A stretch of 64,000 nucleotides of DNA from Gordonia aichiensis NBRC 108223. Its GTDB lineage: Bacteria > Actinomycetota > Actinomycetes > Mycobacteriales > Mycobacteriaceae. The notes below the pieces were generated by a model. It saw only the letters and a list, made by a program, of their open reading frames with translations, was not told where the DNA came from and did no database searches. The stretch covers positions 1 to 64,000 of the forward strand of contig NZ_BANR01000025.1 in assembly GCF_000332975.1 (NCBI RefSeq), read 5' to 3'. The position numbers and the translations under genes were made by a program. Positions 8,274 through 17,900 of the stretch are shown here, in pieces. Position 1 is the first letter of the stretch; every line of letters starts with the position of its first letter.

Positions 8274-9926
8274 ATGAAGTATTGCTTGCGGTGGGTGGCT
8301 CTCGTTGCCTGCGTGGTTCTCGTCGGTGCCGGGGGTTTCGTGACCTGGCGGATGCTGTCCAGTGGTCCTGATACGGGTGCCGCAGCGGCGGTTGACGAGT
8401 TCGCCAGTGCGTTGAGCAGGAAGGATGCGGCTGCGGCCGCGTCGTACACCACTGCCCCCGGTCAAGCGGCCGACGCATTGTCACAGACGGTCACGGCGAT
8501 GAATCCCGACTCGATCGACGTCGACGTCGACAAGCCGGAGGAGTACAGCGACGGTACTGCGTCGTTCAACCTGAAGACCACGTGGCGATGGGACAAGAAC
8601 CGGTCCTTCGAGTCCTCGACCTCCGGCACGGCGAGGCACCTGAGTTCGGGCTGGAAGATCACGTGGGACCCCAGCGTGATCGCACAGGGGCTGCCTGTCG
8701 GTGGCAACCTGCGCGAGATCCGCACGGATGCCACTCCTGCCCCGACGGTCAACAGCGTGAGCGGCAAGCCGTTCATGGTCTTGGCGCCGGTCAACGAAAT
8801 CGTTCTCGATCCGTCCAAGACCAGGGATCTGAGCGCTTCGGTGCGTGCACTGTCGCGGACGCTGGCGCCCATCGCGCCGCTGATCACACCCGAGGTGATC
8901 AATGCGAAGATCGCCGCCACGCCGGGCAAACCCATCGTCGCGGTCACGCTGCGCGACCCCGACATGGGAGTGATGACCAGTAATCCGGCGAAGATCCCCG
9001 GGGTGTCGATCAACAAGACGGGAATGCTGGTGATGGCCGACCGTCGGCTGTCGTCGCCGCTCGAGCCCGCGCTCACCAACTATTGGCAGGCGATCCGCGA
9101 CGCGACCGCCGGCTGGCAGGTGCAGATGGTCGGCCCCGGCCTCAAGCCGCGCAAGCTCGCAGGCGAGCAGGGCCCCGCGGGCCCCGACGTCGCGACGTCG
9201 ATCAATCAGCAGGTGCAGTTGACGCTCGGTGATGCTGCCGTCGAGGTGGGGCAGCCCGCCACCATCATGGCCCTCGACGCCGGCACGGGGCGGATTCTCG
9301 GCCTCGCGCAGAACGACTACGCCGCCGAGCGCGGGAACAGCGTCGACCAGGCGTATCCGGTCGGAGCGACACTCGATCCCGTATTCTCCTCCGTCGACAA
9401 GGCCACGTCGTCGGGGCAGGCGTCGAACAAGGAGTCGGCGGACACGGCGCTCGACCGACTCGGACTCGGTGTCACGTTCACAGTTCCGGGAGCGTCCACC
9501 CCCACGCCGCCGAAGCCCGGTGTCGCGACCATCGATTACCGCCCACAGGCGGCCACCGCGACGATGCTGAACATGGCCGCTTTCGGGGTGTCGATGGCGC
9601 GGGCACAGGCCGGCGATCAGAGTTCGGTCGCACCCGCTGTGATCACGGGAGCCAAGACCAAGGTCGACGGCGGCTCACTCGGCCCGATCGACACGTCGGT
9701 CAGTGCGCCGATTCTCGCCGCGATGACGACGACCGCCAAGACCGGCGACGCCAGCGATCTGACGCGGGCGCCCGGTCTCAAGGCGCTCGTCGGGACGAAT
9801 GGGCCGCAGGGACCGGGCTGGTTCGTCGGAATCCAGGGCGGCAAGGTCATCGTGATCTACACCGAAGGGGAGAAGTCGGGGACCGCCGCGCTGCAGGTCG
9901 CTCAGAAATACTTCCGCATCGCGTAG
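8274..9926 (+). CDS. penicillin-binding-protein-like protein with degenerate transpeptidase site
   Basis: 550 aa from the ATG at 8274; GTG codons at 8259 and 8250 are alternatives. One membrane anchor (residues about 5-27) is followed by an NTF2-like MecA_N domain (about 35-150), a linker domain, and a C-terminal transpeptidase-like domain (about 310-550). The overall plan is that of class B PBPs such as M. tuberculosis Rv2864c. Where these carry the SxxK motif in PPGSTFK, this protein reads YPVGATLDPV, so both the nucleophilic Ser (now Ala) and the Lys (now Asp) are missing. A KTG triplet survives in TTAKTGDAS, but no SxN motif is evident. The frame is intact, so this looks like a retained pseudoenzyme, perhaps a scaffold for wall synthesis (inference). 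Confidence 0.8.
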   Translation: MKYCLRWVALVACVVLVGAGGFVTWRMLSSGPDTGAAAAVDEFASALSRKDAAAAASYTTAPGQAADALSQTVTAMNPDSIDVDVDKPEEYSDGTASFNLKTTWRWDKNRSFESSTSGTARHLSSGWKITWDPSVIAQGLPVGGNLREIRTDATPAPTVNSVSGKPFMVLAPVNEIVLDPSKTRDLSASVRALSRTLAPIAPLITPEVINAKIAATPGKPIVAVTLRDPDMGVMTSNPAKIPGVSINKTGMLVMADRRLSSPLEPALTNYWQAIRDATAGWQVQMVGPGLKPRKLAGEQGPAGPDVATSINQQVQLTLGDAAVEVGQPATIMALDAGTGRILGLAQNDYAAERGNSVDQAYPVGATLDPVFSSVDKATSSGQASNKESADTALDRLGLGVTFTVPGASTPTPPKPGVATIDYRPQAATATMLNMAAFGVSMARAQAGDQSSVAPAVITGAKTKVDGGSLGPIDTSVSAPILAAMTTTAKTGDASDLTRAPGLKALVGTNGPQGPGWFVGIQGGKVIVIYTEGEKSGTAALQVAQKYFRIA

Positions 9927-10345
9927 GCGACGATCGCGCGCCAGCCCAGGAGGAACACGCCGAGCGCGATGGTCGCGACGATGATGAAGCTCAGCGCGAC
10001 ACCCTGGTGCAGGAGATAGCGCAGCACCATCCCGATCGCGACGGTACACACCCAGATCACCAGACCCGCAGGCACGATGCGCGCAGGCCGGAAGTCGCTG
10101 CCGAACCATTCGCTCGAGCCGATATGTGAGTAGACGTAGGCGATGGACCAGCCCGCCGCGGCGCCGATGAGGAACGGCCACAGTGTCTGCAGTACCCCGA
10201 TCAGCGCGAAACCGTCGTGGTGATTTGCCCTGCCGATCAGCACGAACACGACGACGGCGACGACGTCGCACAGCGCTGCCGCGCCGAGTGGGAACGTCGC
10301 CGCGGGCCGACTGCTGGTCGGATCGCTCACGTCAGACTTCGACAT
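9902..10345 (-). CDS. DUF3054 family membrane protein
   Basis: 147 aa with four predicted membrane segments: about 20-40, 48-70, 88-108 and 115-135. The composition and the Gly/Trp motifs (WPFLIGAAAGW and FLLGWR) match the actinobacterial DUF3054 family, whose function is unknown. Its 3' end overlaps that of the PBP-like gene by 25 bp in convergent orientation. The start at 10345 is the first ATG. Confidence 0.82.
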   Translation of the reverse strand: MSKSDVSDPTSSRPAATFPLGAAALCDVVAVVVFVLIGRANHHDGFALIGVLQTLWPFLIGAAAGWSIAYVYSHIGSSEWFGSDFRPARIVPAGLVIWVCTVAIGMVLRYLLHQGVALSFIIVATIALGVFLLGWRAIVAYAMRKYF

Positions 10346-10434
10346 GGGTATCCACGGTAGCGCGACCGCGGGGCGTCGACGTCTCGCGGGTATGGGGTCT
10401 CACTGCGGGTATGTCTCACTGCGGGAATGGGGTG

Positions 10435-11622
10435 TCACGATGCCGGCGGATCGGAGCCCGGGCGCTTGTGCGGATCCGGATTCTTCTGCGTGCCCGAACC
10501 CGGCATGATCTCCGAGTTCGGCTGGCCGGACTCGGGGTCCGGAACGAAATCGCCTGACTCGACGTCGCGATCGATCTCCGCGCCGATCGAATCGTCGGGG
10601 CGAATGCGCGATTTGAACAGGAAGAAGATGACGATCCAGCCGATCGCGGCGATCAGGATGTAGCTGACGATGCGGTAGACCAGTACCGCAGTCAGAGCGT
10701 CGGCGGCGGGCATCCCCGCGCTGGTCAAAGCGGGTACGAGTACGGCGTCTACCACCCCGATACCGCCTGGCAGCAAAGGGATGGCGGTGCCGACGGCCTT
10801 GCCTGCCGCATACGCGACCATCAGACCCGAGATACTCGGGTGTGCCCCGACCGCCCAGCACGCGAACATCAGACAGGCGACGTCGGCAACCCAGTTGAAG
10901 AGACTCCAGCCGAAGGCGACGCTGGTGTCGCGTCGTGTCAGCTGGACGGCGCGCAACTGCTCGAGCGTTTCGATCAACCGGGTCATCCCGTGATCCGACG
11001 GTTTGCTGCGCACCTGGTTGATCCAGCCGAGCACGCGCTCGCCGGTGGACCGCAACGACTCCGGATGGCTCGCGAGGTACTGCAGCACGACGGCGACGGC
11101 GATGAACCCGGCCGCGGAGAAGAACACCGAGAACGGGCTGGTCTTGGCGCCCGCGAGCAACGCGCCGCCGAATCCGAGGACTGCCAGACCGATCCCGGCG
11201 AGCAGCCCGGACATGACCACCTGCCAGGACGCGACGACGGGCGTCGCGCCCCACTTCCGTGTCTCGCGATAGGTGAAGGCGGGTGCGAGGACCTGTCCGC
11301 CGGGCAGTGTCTGACTGACGGAGTTCGCGGCGAGGACCACCGACAGCGACTTCCACTCGGAGACCCGGACCCCTGCCGAGCGCAGCAGCGCGCGCTGTAC
11401 CTGTGCGAAGCTGTCCATCGAGAGCAGCGCGGCGACGACGCAGGCGACAAGCCAGACCCAGTCGAGATCGCCGATCCGGTGCGCAGCCTCTTCGAGTTTC
11501 GGCCAGATCAGCACGATCTCGACAGCCAGGATGATCACCACGATCACCAGGAGCAGCCACCGAACCCACCAGAAGCGAGAGCGCGTGACGGTGCCGTGGA
11601 CCGCCGGTGTATCCGACGTCAT
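10435..11622 (-). CDS. lysylphosphatidylglycerol synthase TM region-like membrane protein (Rv0204c-like)
   Basis: 395 aa from the ATG at 11622. The frame is open further upstream, but that part lies over the divergent gene. Several transmembrane helices carry the pattern of the UPF0104/LPG_synthase_TM family: a first helix after WWVRWLLL, then LPGGQVLAPAF and the motif LLPGGIGVVDAVL near residues 310-325. This integral domain is shared by MprF flippases and many stand-alone proteins. The tail after about residue 345 is polar and rich in Asp, Pro and Gly, and lies in the cytosol. The gene is divergent from the AI-2E-type transporter with a 25-bp gap, the same pairing as Rv0204c/Rv0205 (from memory). 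Substrate unknown; lipid translocation is a guess. Confidence 0.85.
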   Translation of the reverse strand: MTSDTPAVHGTVTRSRFWWVRWLLLVIVVIILAVEIVLIWPKLEEAAHRIGDLDWVWLVACVVAALLSMDSFAQVQRALLRSAGVRVSEWKSLSVVLAANSVSQTLPGGQVLAPAFTYRETRKWGATPVVASWQVVMSGLLAGIGLAVLGFGGALLAGAKTSPFSVFFSAAGFIAVAVVLQYLASHPESLRSTGERVLGWINQVRSKPSDHGMTRLIETLEQLRAVQLTRRDTSVAFGWSLFNWVADVACLMFACWAVGAHPSISGLMVAYAAGKAVGTAIPLLPGGIGVVDAVLVPALTSAGMPAADALTAVLVYRIVSYILIAAIGWIVIFFLFKSRIRPDDSIGAEIDRDVESGDFVPDPESGQPNSEIMPGSGTQKNPDPHKRPGSDPPAS

Positions 11623-11647
11623 ACGGCCAAGGGTAACGACAGCTAAT

Positions 11648-13054
11648 GTGACTTCCGTGGACCATGCCGCCCAAACGCACGACGGATATCCCGAGGATGC
11701 AGGCGCGCGTGCGTCGCACCGGCCACTGTCGGACGTGGATCGGTCCAAGGTCCACCCGTTCGTTCGTGCCACCGCCGAGTGGACGTGGCGCGTCGTGCTC
11801 ATCCTGTTCGGGTGCTATCTGCTCATGCGGATCTTCCTCGAATTCGAGCAGGTGCTGGTGCCGGTGGCGCTGGCGATCCTGGTGTCCGCGTTCCTCGTTC
11901 CCGGTGTCGACTGGCTCGACCGGCGGCGCGTGCCCCGCTCGCTTGCCGTCGTCATCATGCTTCTCCTCGCGCTCGGCGTGGTCGCCACGGTGTTGACGTT
12001 CGTCGGGCGCGCGTTCGTTCACGGGTTCCCCGCCCTCACCGCCGAGATCACCGAGACCATCGACCGCACCCGGCAATGGCTGGTCGACGGCCCGCTCGGA
12101 GTCGACGAATCGCAGGTGCGCAACTTCGGGTCGAACATCATCTCGTTGATGGAGCACAACCAGGCCAAATTGGCGGGTGGTGCTCTCGCCACTGCCACAA
12201 CGGCGACCGAACTGGTCACGGGAGCGCTGCTGACGCTGTTCCTGGCCATCTTCTTCCTCTATGGAGGCGGCCAGATCTGGGAGTTCTGCTGTCGATTGGT
12301 GCCTCGGCGTACGCGGGGCCGTGTGGCGGCGGCGGGTGTGGCGGGGTTCGGCACACTCGTCGGGTATGTCCGGGCGACCGTGATCGTGGCGCTGGTCGAT
12401 GCGGTGTGCATCGGTATCGGACTCGCCATCCTGCGTGTACCTCTCGCACTGCCGTTGGCCACGGTGATCTTCCTGTTCTCCTTCATCCCGATCGTCGGCG
12501 CACTGATCAGCGGCTCGCTGGCCGTGGTCATCGCGCTCGTGACGCAGGGCTGGTTGACCGCGGTGATCGTGCTCGCGATCCTCATCGGCGTGATGCAGCT
12601 CGAAGGCCATGTGCTGCAACCGTTCCTGCTCGGCCGGTCGGTGCGGCTGCATCCGGTGGCAGTCATTCTCGCGATCGCCGCGGGAATCGTCGCCGCCGGT
12701 ATCGTCGGCGGTCTGTTCGCGGTACCGGTGATCGCGTTCGCCAACACCGCGGTCCGATACCTCTCAGGCCACCGGGACCTCGCGGTGAGTGAGGGTGACG
12801 GCTCGTTTCATTACGCACAACCAGACGAACCGCATTGGGACACAAAGAGTATTGACGACGCCACGGCGTCGGCGGGCCTGTCCGTCGAGGAGGCGCTCGG
12901 AGTGTCGCCTGCCGATGCCGAAGCCGACGTCGAGCGTGGACTCGACGGAAGCGCGAGACGGCCGCGCCACGATTCGCACACCCGACCCGATGCCGACGAA
13001 CAGCGCGGCAGCGAAGACGAGGCGAGTGGAACGGACTCCGACGAGCGGCCATGA
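11648..13054 (+). CDS. AI-2E family transporter (Rv0205-like)
   Basis: 468 aa from the GTG at 11648; a GTG at 11657 is also possible. Seven or eight membrane helices are visible in the arrangement of the AI-2E exporter family (PF01594), with the central polar region FGSNIISLMEHN and the conserved LEGHVLQPFLLGRSVRLHP near residues 315-335. After the last helix (about residue 370) comes a polar tail of about 95 residues rich in Asp, Glu and Arg. Family members export small molecules or act as Na+/H+ antiporters; the substrate here is unknown. The stop overlaps the start of the sensor kinase gene (ATGA), so the two are translationally coupled. Confidence 0.88.
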   Translation: MTSVDHAAQTHDGYPEDAGARASHRPLSDVDRSKVHPFVRATAEWTWRVVLILFGCYLLMRIFLEFEQVLVPVALAILVSAFLVPGVDWLDRRRVPRSLAVVIMLLLALGVVATVLTFVGRAFVHGFPALTAEITETIDRTRQWLVDGPLGVDESQVRNFGSNIISLMEHNQAKLAGGALATATTATELVTGALLTLFLAIFFLYGGGQIWEFCCRLVPRRTRGRVAAAGVAGFGTLVGYVRATVIVALVDAVCIGIGLAILRVPLALPLATVIFLFSFIPIVGALISGSLAVVIALVTQGWLTAVIVLAILIGVMQLEGHVLQPFLLGRSVRLHPVAVILAIAAGIVAAGIVGGLFAVPVIAFANTAVRYLSGHRDLAVSEGDGSFHYAQPDEPHWDTKSIDDATASAGLSVEEALGVSPADAEADVERGLDGSARRPRHDSHTRPDADEQRGSEDEASGTDSDERP

Positions 13055-14184
13055 GAAGTGATCCGGTCACTCCGCTGTGGCGCGGGGCGCAGGTGTTGCG
13101 GCTGTTGTCGTATCTCTACGCGCTGGGGTTCCGGATTGCCATCGACGATGGTCTGGTGCATCCCGGTGTCGCGTGGGTGCTGTTCGGGTTCCTCACCGTC
13201 TGGACCGTGGCCTGTGGAGTCGCGTACTACGTAGGCTTCGGACGCAACTGGTACTGGGTCGGTGCCGAACTGGTGATCGCGTGTGGGCTCATGTTGTCGA
13301 CGTCGTACGTCGCGAGCGAGTCATGGGCGCTGAACAATCAGACCTGGCCGACGACGTTGTGGGCGACCAACGCGGTGATCTCGGCAGCCCTGCTCGCGGG
13401 ACCCATTGTCGGACTGGCGGCTGGTCTCGTCGTGGGTGGCACGAGCGCCTTCGTCAAAGGCTGGCTCGACCTGAACTTCGGCCGCAACGCGTCGATCATC
13501 GTGATGCTCGTGTCCGGCGTCGCGGTGGGTCTGGCCGCGGTCAACGCCCGGCGGGCGCACGCGGAGCTCGCCGCTGCGGCGCAGATCGCCGCTGCCGCAG
13601 CCGAACGAGAGCGACTCTCCCGCGAGGTGCACGACGGTGTGCTGCAGGTACTCTCGTTCATCTCCAAGCGTGGTCGCGAGCTCGGCGGCCCGACAGCGGA
13701 ACTCGCCGAGCTCGCCGCGACCCAGGAGGCCGCGCTGCGGCGCCTGATCACCGATGTCGACGGCGGGGCGGAAGCGGCCTGCGGCACCGCGGATCTGACC
13801 GCACTACTGCGTGCCGCCGGAGGCGATGGGACCGCGGTGAGCGCACCGGCCGAACCCGTTGTGATCGATGCGACCACTGCTCGCGAGATCAGTGCGGCGG
13901 TGATCAACGCGCTCGACAACGTCGCACATCACGCGGGGCCGGGCGCGCGAGCCTTCGTGCTCCTCGAGGACCTCGACGACACGGTGGTCGTCAGCGTCCG
14001 CGACGACGGTGTCGGCATTGCCGCAGGCAGACTCGACGAGGCGCGTCGGCAGGGCAGGCTCGGCGTCGCGCAATCCATTGTCGGAAGAATCGAATCCCTC
14101 GGGGGCACAGCGATACTCGACTCGGATGAAGGAATCGGCACGGAATGGGAACTGACCGTACCGGTGACACGGGTGACACGGTGA
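13051..14184 (+). CDS. NarL-type sensor histidine kinase (MacS-like)
   Basis: 377 aa. The N-terminal half holds five or six membrane helices and little extracellular sequence. An Ala-rich coiled linker (about 165-190) leads to a HisKA_3 dimerisation helix with the motif SREVHDGVLQVL, where His194 is the predicted phosphate acceptor. The ATPase part has an N-box-like ALDNVAHHAG and the G-box DDGVGI. The gene overlaps the transporter upstream (ATGA) and is followed after 13 bp by a LuxR-type response regulator. The layout resembles MacS-type kinases of mycolate actinobacteria. The stimulus is probably sensed in or at the membrane. Confidence 0.92.
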   Translation: MRSDPVTPLWRGAQVLRLLSYLYALGFRIAIDDGLVHPGVAWVLFGFLTVWTVACGVAYYVGFGRNWYWVGAELVIACGLMLSTSYVASESWALNNQTWPTTLWATNAVISAALLAGPIVGLAAGLVVGGTSAFVKGWLDLNFGRNASIIVMLVSGVAVGLAAVNARRAHAELAAAAQIAAAAAERERLSREVHDGVLQVLSFISKRGRELGGPTAELAELAATQEAALRRLITDVDGGAEAACGTADLTALLRAAGGDGTAVSAPAEPVVIDATTAREISAAVINALDNVAHHAGPGARAFVLLEDLDDTVVVSVRDDGVGIAAGRLDEARRQGRLGVAQSIVGRIESLGGTAILDSDEGIGTEWELTVPVTRVTR

Positions 14185-14197
14185 TTCTGGAGAAGAT

Positions 14198-14863
14198 ATG
14201 AGCGAGACAGGGATAGACGCGGGTTTGCGGGTGATGGTCGTCGACGACCATCCCATGTGGAGGGACGGGGTGGCGCGTGATCTCGCCGACGCGGGATTCG
14301 ACATCGTGGCGACGGCCGATTCAGTGGGCGCGGCCGGCCGTCGAGCGGGAGCGGTACGCCCCGACGTGGTGTTGATGGACATGCAGCTGCCCGACGGCAA
14401 TGGTGCGGAGGCCACAGCCTCGGTGCTCGAGGTCTCACCGGCGACGCGGGTGCTCGTGCTGTCGGCGTCCGATGAGCGCGACGACGTACTCGATGCCGTG
14501 AAGGCCGGTGCGAGTGGCTATCTGGTGAAGAGTGCGTCGAAGGAGGAACTGATCGAGGCCGTGCGCGAGACGGCCGCGGGGCAAGCGGTGTTCACGCCGG
14601 GGCTCGCGGGACTCGTGCTCGGCGAGTTCCGTCGTATGTCGGCAGAACCCGACCGCCCCGAACAGGCTCCGGTACTGACCGACCGGGAGACCGAGGTGTT
14701 GCGCTACGTCGCCAAGGGCATGAGCGCCAAGCAGATCGCACGAAAGCTCACCTTGAGTCACCGCACCGTCGAGAACCACGTGCAGTCGACGCTACGAAAA
14801 CTCCAACTCGGCAACCGCGTCGAGCTCACGCGCTACGCGATCGAGCACGGCATCGACGAGTGA
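14198..14863 (+). CDS. LuxR/NarL family response regulator
   Basis: 221 aa. The receiver domain (residues 1-125) has the acidic pair in MVVDDHPMWRDG, phosphoacceptor Asp61 in VLMDMQLPDG, and Lys109 in YLVKSAS. The C-terminal LuxR helix-turn-helix (about 155-215) reads LTDREREV-like, then AKGMSAKQIARKL and HRTVENHVQ, the DNA-recognition pattern of the family. It is the cognate partner of the kinase immediately upstream. It converges with mmpL3 across a 45-bp gap, so any control of mmpL3 would have to act at a distance. Confidence 0.95.
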   Translation: MSETGIDAGLRVMVVDDHPMWRDGVARDLADAGFDIVATADSVGAAGRRAGAVRPDVVLMDMQLPDGNGAEATASVLEVSPATRVLVLSASDERDDVLDAVKAGASGYLVKSASKEELIEAVRETAAGQAVFTPGLAGLVLGEFRRMSAEPDRPEQAPVLTDRETEVLRYVAKGMSAKQIARKLTLSHRTVENHVQSTLRKLQLGNRVELTRYAIEHGIDE

Positions 14864-14908
14864 GTGCAGGGCTGACCACCTGATGCAGACTGTGTGCCGC
14901 GGTGCGAC

Positions 14909-17900
14909 TCACTCGCCGGAGCGACTGCGGCGCAACAACTCCTGAACACTGATCTGCCGGTTCTCGCCGGGGTTCTCGTCGGCGCGCGCGTGTCGATCTG
15001 CCCGGCTCTGCCTGTCGTCGGGGCGCTGACGCCGCGGCGGCGGGGTGCGGCTCTCGAGTCCCTCGCCTGGCGCAGCGGGTTGCGGTGCGGGTCGCCCGGC
15101 GTCCGGGGATAGTCCCCGATCCATGGGCGACTGCGGGCGCTCCGGAGTGCGTCGTTGCGCGGTTCTCGCCTGCTCCGGCGACAACGAGGCGACGAGCGGA
15201 CGTTTACCGGTCCGATCGAGGTCGGGGCGTCGGCCCAGCGGCGACGGGCCTGCAGTGCCGCCCTGCGGCTGGTTGAGGCGAATGCCGCCCTCGCCGAGCA
15301 TCCAGCGTCCGGTGTCGGGACGATCGGACTTCACTCGACGCGGTGTGGGGCGTGCCGTGCGCGACGAGCGGTCGCGCACCGGCTCGATCTCGTCGAGCGT
15401 CTGGGCGGGGCGCTGATCCCGCAGTGCGGGTCGGCGATCCGACGGCGGCTGCGACGGGCCGACACGTGCAGGCGGTGGCTGTGTACCCCGACGCTGGGCC
15501 GGGTTCGGCGCCGGCCGCACGGGAGCAGGTGTCTGCGGGGGAGCCTGTCGACCGGCCGGCGCTGATACGGCGCGCGTCGACCTGGTCGCAGCGCCCGCCG
15601 GGACCGTCGCGGCCGCTCGGGGAGCTGCGCGCATCGCCGTGGTCGGCACCTCCGAGATGAGCGTGCCCGCACGCCTGCCCTGTGTGCCCGCGCCCGCCGT
15701 GGCGAGCTTCGCATCCGGCTCGTCGTCGAGGATCGTCTCGCCGAGCCCGATCTTGCGCTGGACCGTCTTCATCCAGCGCGGTGCCCACCAGCAGTCGTCG
15801 CCGAGCAGCTTCATCGTGGACGGCACGAGCAGCATGCGGATGATCGTGGCGTCGAGGATGAGGGCCGCGATCATGCCGTAGGCGATGTACTTCATCATCA
15901 CGATCTCCGATAGCCCGAAGGCGCCGGTCACAACGATGAGAATCGCTGCCGCTGCGGTGATGATGCGACCGGTGTGCGCGGTACCGACGCGCACCGCCTC
16001 GGTGGTGGTCGCGCCCTTCTGTCTCGCCTCGACCATGCGGGACAACAGGAATATCTCGTAGTCGGTCGACAGGCCGAAGACGATCGCGATGATCAGCACG
16101 AGTACCGCCGCGAACAACGGACCAGGGGTGAAGTTGGCGATGGAGGCGCCATGGCCGTCGACGAAGATCCACGTCAGGATGCCCAGCGTCGCGCCGAGTC
16201 CCAGCGCCGACATCAACGCCGCCTTGATGGGCAGCACCAGCGAGCCGAACGCGAGGAACATCAACAACCCGGTGACCAGAACGAGCAGGATCGCCATGAG
16301 CGGCAATCGGGTCAGGAGTGCGTCGATCGAATCCTGGACCAGTGCGGGCGTTCCGGCCACCCACATCTGGATGCCTGCGGGTTTCTGGATGGCGCGAAGA
16401 TCCTTGACCGCCTCGCCGGCGGTGTCGCGGTTGACCAGCCCGGCCGACATCTGAATGACCTGTGGCCCGTTGAATCCGTAGGTGCCGGTCAGTGCGCCGT
16501 CGTCGGCCGACGGGCTGAACTGTTTGGTGAAGCCGGGGATCTTGTTGGCCTCGTCGGCGATCTGCTGGATCTTCGTGCCGCTCTCCGGGTCGTTCACGTC
16601 GTAGGAGATGACGAGTTTGACCTCTTCGGTGCGCTCCTTCGGGAACGCCTTGTCGAAGTCCTCCTGCGCGACTCGGCTTGCGTTGTCGGGGGGCAGATAG
16701 GCCTCGCTGATGCCACCGAACTTGATGCCGCCGATCGGGATGGTCAGCAGTAGCAGGATCAGGACCGTCGGCACGGCGGTGGCGACGGGGTGCCGCATGA
16801 CCCAGCCCGACAAGCGCCCCCAGAATCCGTTCTCGATCTCGGCCTTGGTCTTGGTGCGACGTAGGAAGGGCAGTCCGAAGGCGTCGATCTTCGGGCCGAG
16901 GATGCTCAGGATGGCCGGTAGCACGGTGATGGACAGGATCGCCGCCAGCGACACCGAGAAGATCGCACCGTAGGCGACAGACTTCAGGAATCCCTGCGGC
17001 ATCATCAACAGACAGGCGATGGCGGCGACGATGATCGTCGCCGAGAAGACCACGGTTTGCCCCGCGGTCATCACGGTTCTTCGTACCGCTGCCTTGGTGG
17101 TGTACCCCTCTGCCAGTTCTTCTCGGAATCTGCTGACGATGAAGAGGCCGTAGTCGATCGCGATGCCGAGTCCGATCAGCGTGACCACCGACTGCGCGAA
17201 GATGTTCAGTTCGGTGAGCTGGGCGATGATCGTCATGATGCCCAGCGAGCCCGCGATGGTCAGACCGCCGATGAACACCGGGAGGCATGCGGCGATGACA
17301 CCGCCGAAGATGAAGAACAGCATGACCGCGACGAGCGGGAGCGCGATCAGTTCGGCGCGCCGGATGTCGTCGTCCATGCCGCTGGCCATGGCGCCCGCGA
17401 CCGGCTGCAGACCGGCGAGCTGGAAGCGGGTGCCGTCGAGCCCGTACTTACCGGGATCGTCGACGACGCCCTGCAGGAACGGTTCGATCTTCTGGTAGTT
17501 CGCGAGTACCGCGGTGTCGTCGTTGCCGGCCACACCGATGCTGATGAAGGCCTGTTTCTTGTCGGCGGTGAAGGTCCGCGACCTGATGGTGTCCTGCGCG
17601 GCCTTCTGCGCGACCGTGTTGTCCTTCAGATAGAAGGGGTCGATGATCTCCTGGTTGTTGCGCAGTGCGTTCTCGTAGGCCTGCTTGTCGGTCGAATCGG
17701 GAGCGGCTGCGGCACGCTGTACGACGTCGGGGTGCTGTTGCAGCAGATCGTCGACGACCTTCTCGACCTTGGTGCCGAACTGCTTGTCGTCGACTCCGGT
17801 GCCCGCGGGCGGGGTGATGAGCAGGATGACGTCGGAGCGGTGGTCGCGGCCGAAGGAGGTGTCGGCGACGACCGAGCCCTTCGACGACTGAGCGGTCGGA

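Noticed and set aside
8274..9926. Calling the PBP-like gene a pseudogene
   Set aside because: There is no stop or frameshift and the domain plan is preserved; only active-site residues differ.
10400..12652. A 750-codon open frame on the minus strand across the LPG-synthase-like and AI-2E genes
   Set aside because: It is antisense to two well-supported membrane proteins, its translation is Arg/His/Asp-rich without domains, and long empty frames are expected at this GC content.
15204..17288. A 694-codon minus-strand frame within mmpL3
   Set aside because: It is another frame of the mmpL3 gene, Arg/His-rich, with no domain; the MmpL3 frame has all family motifs.
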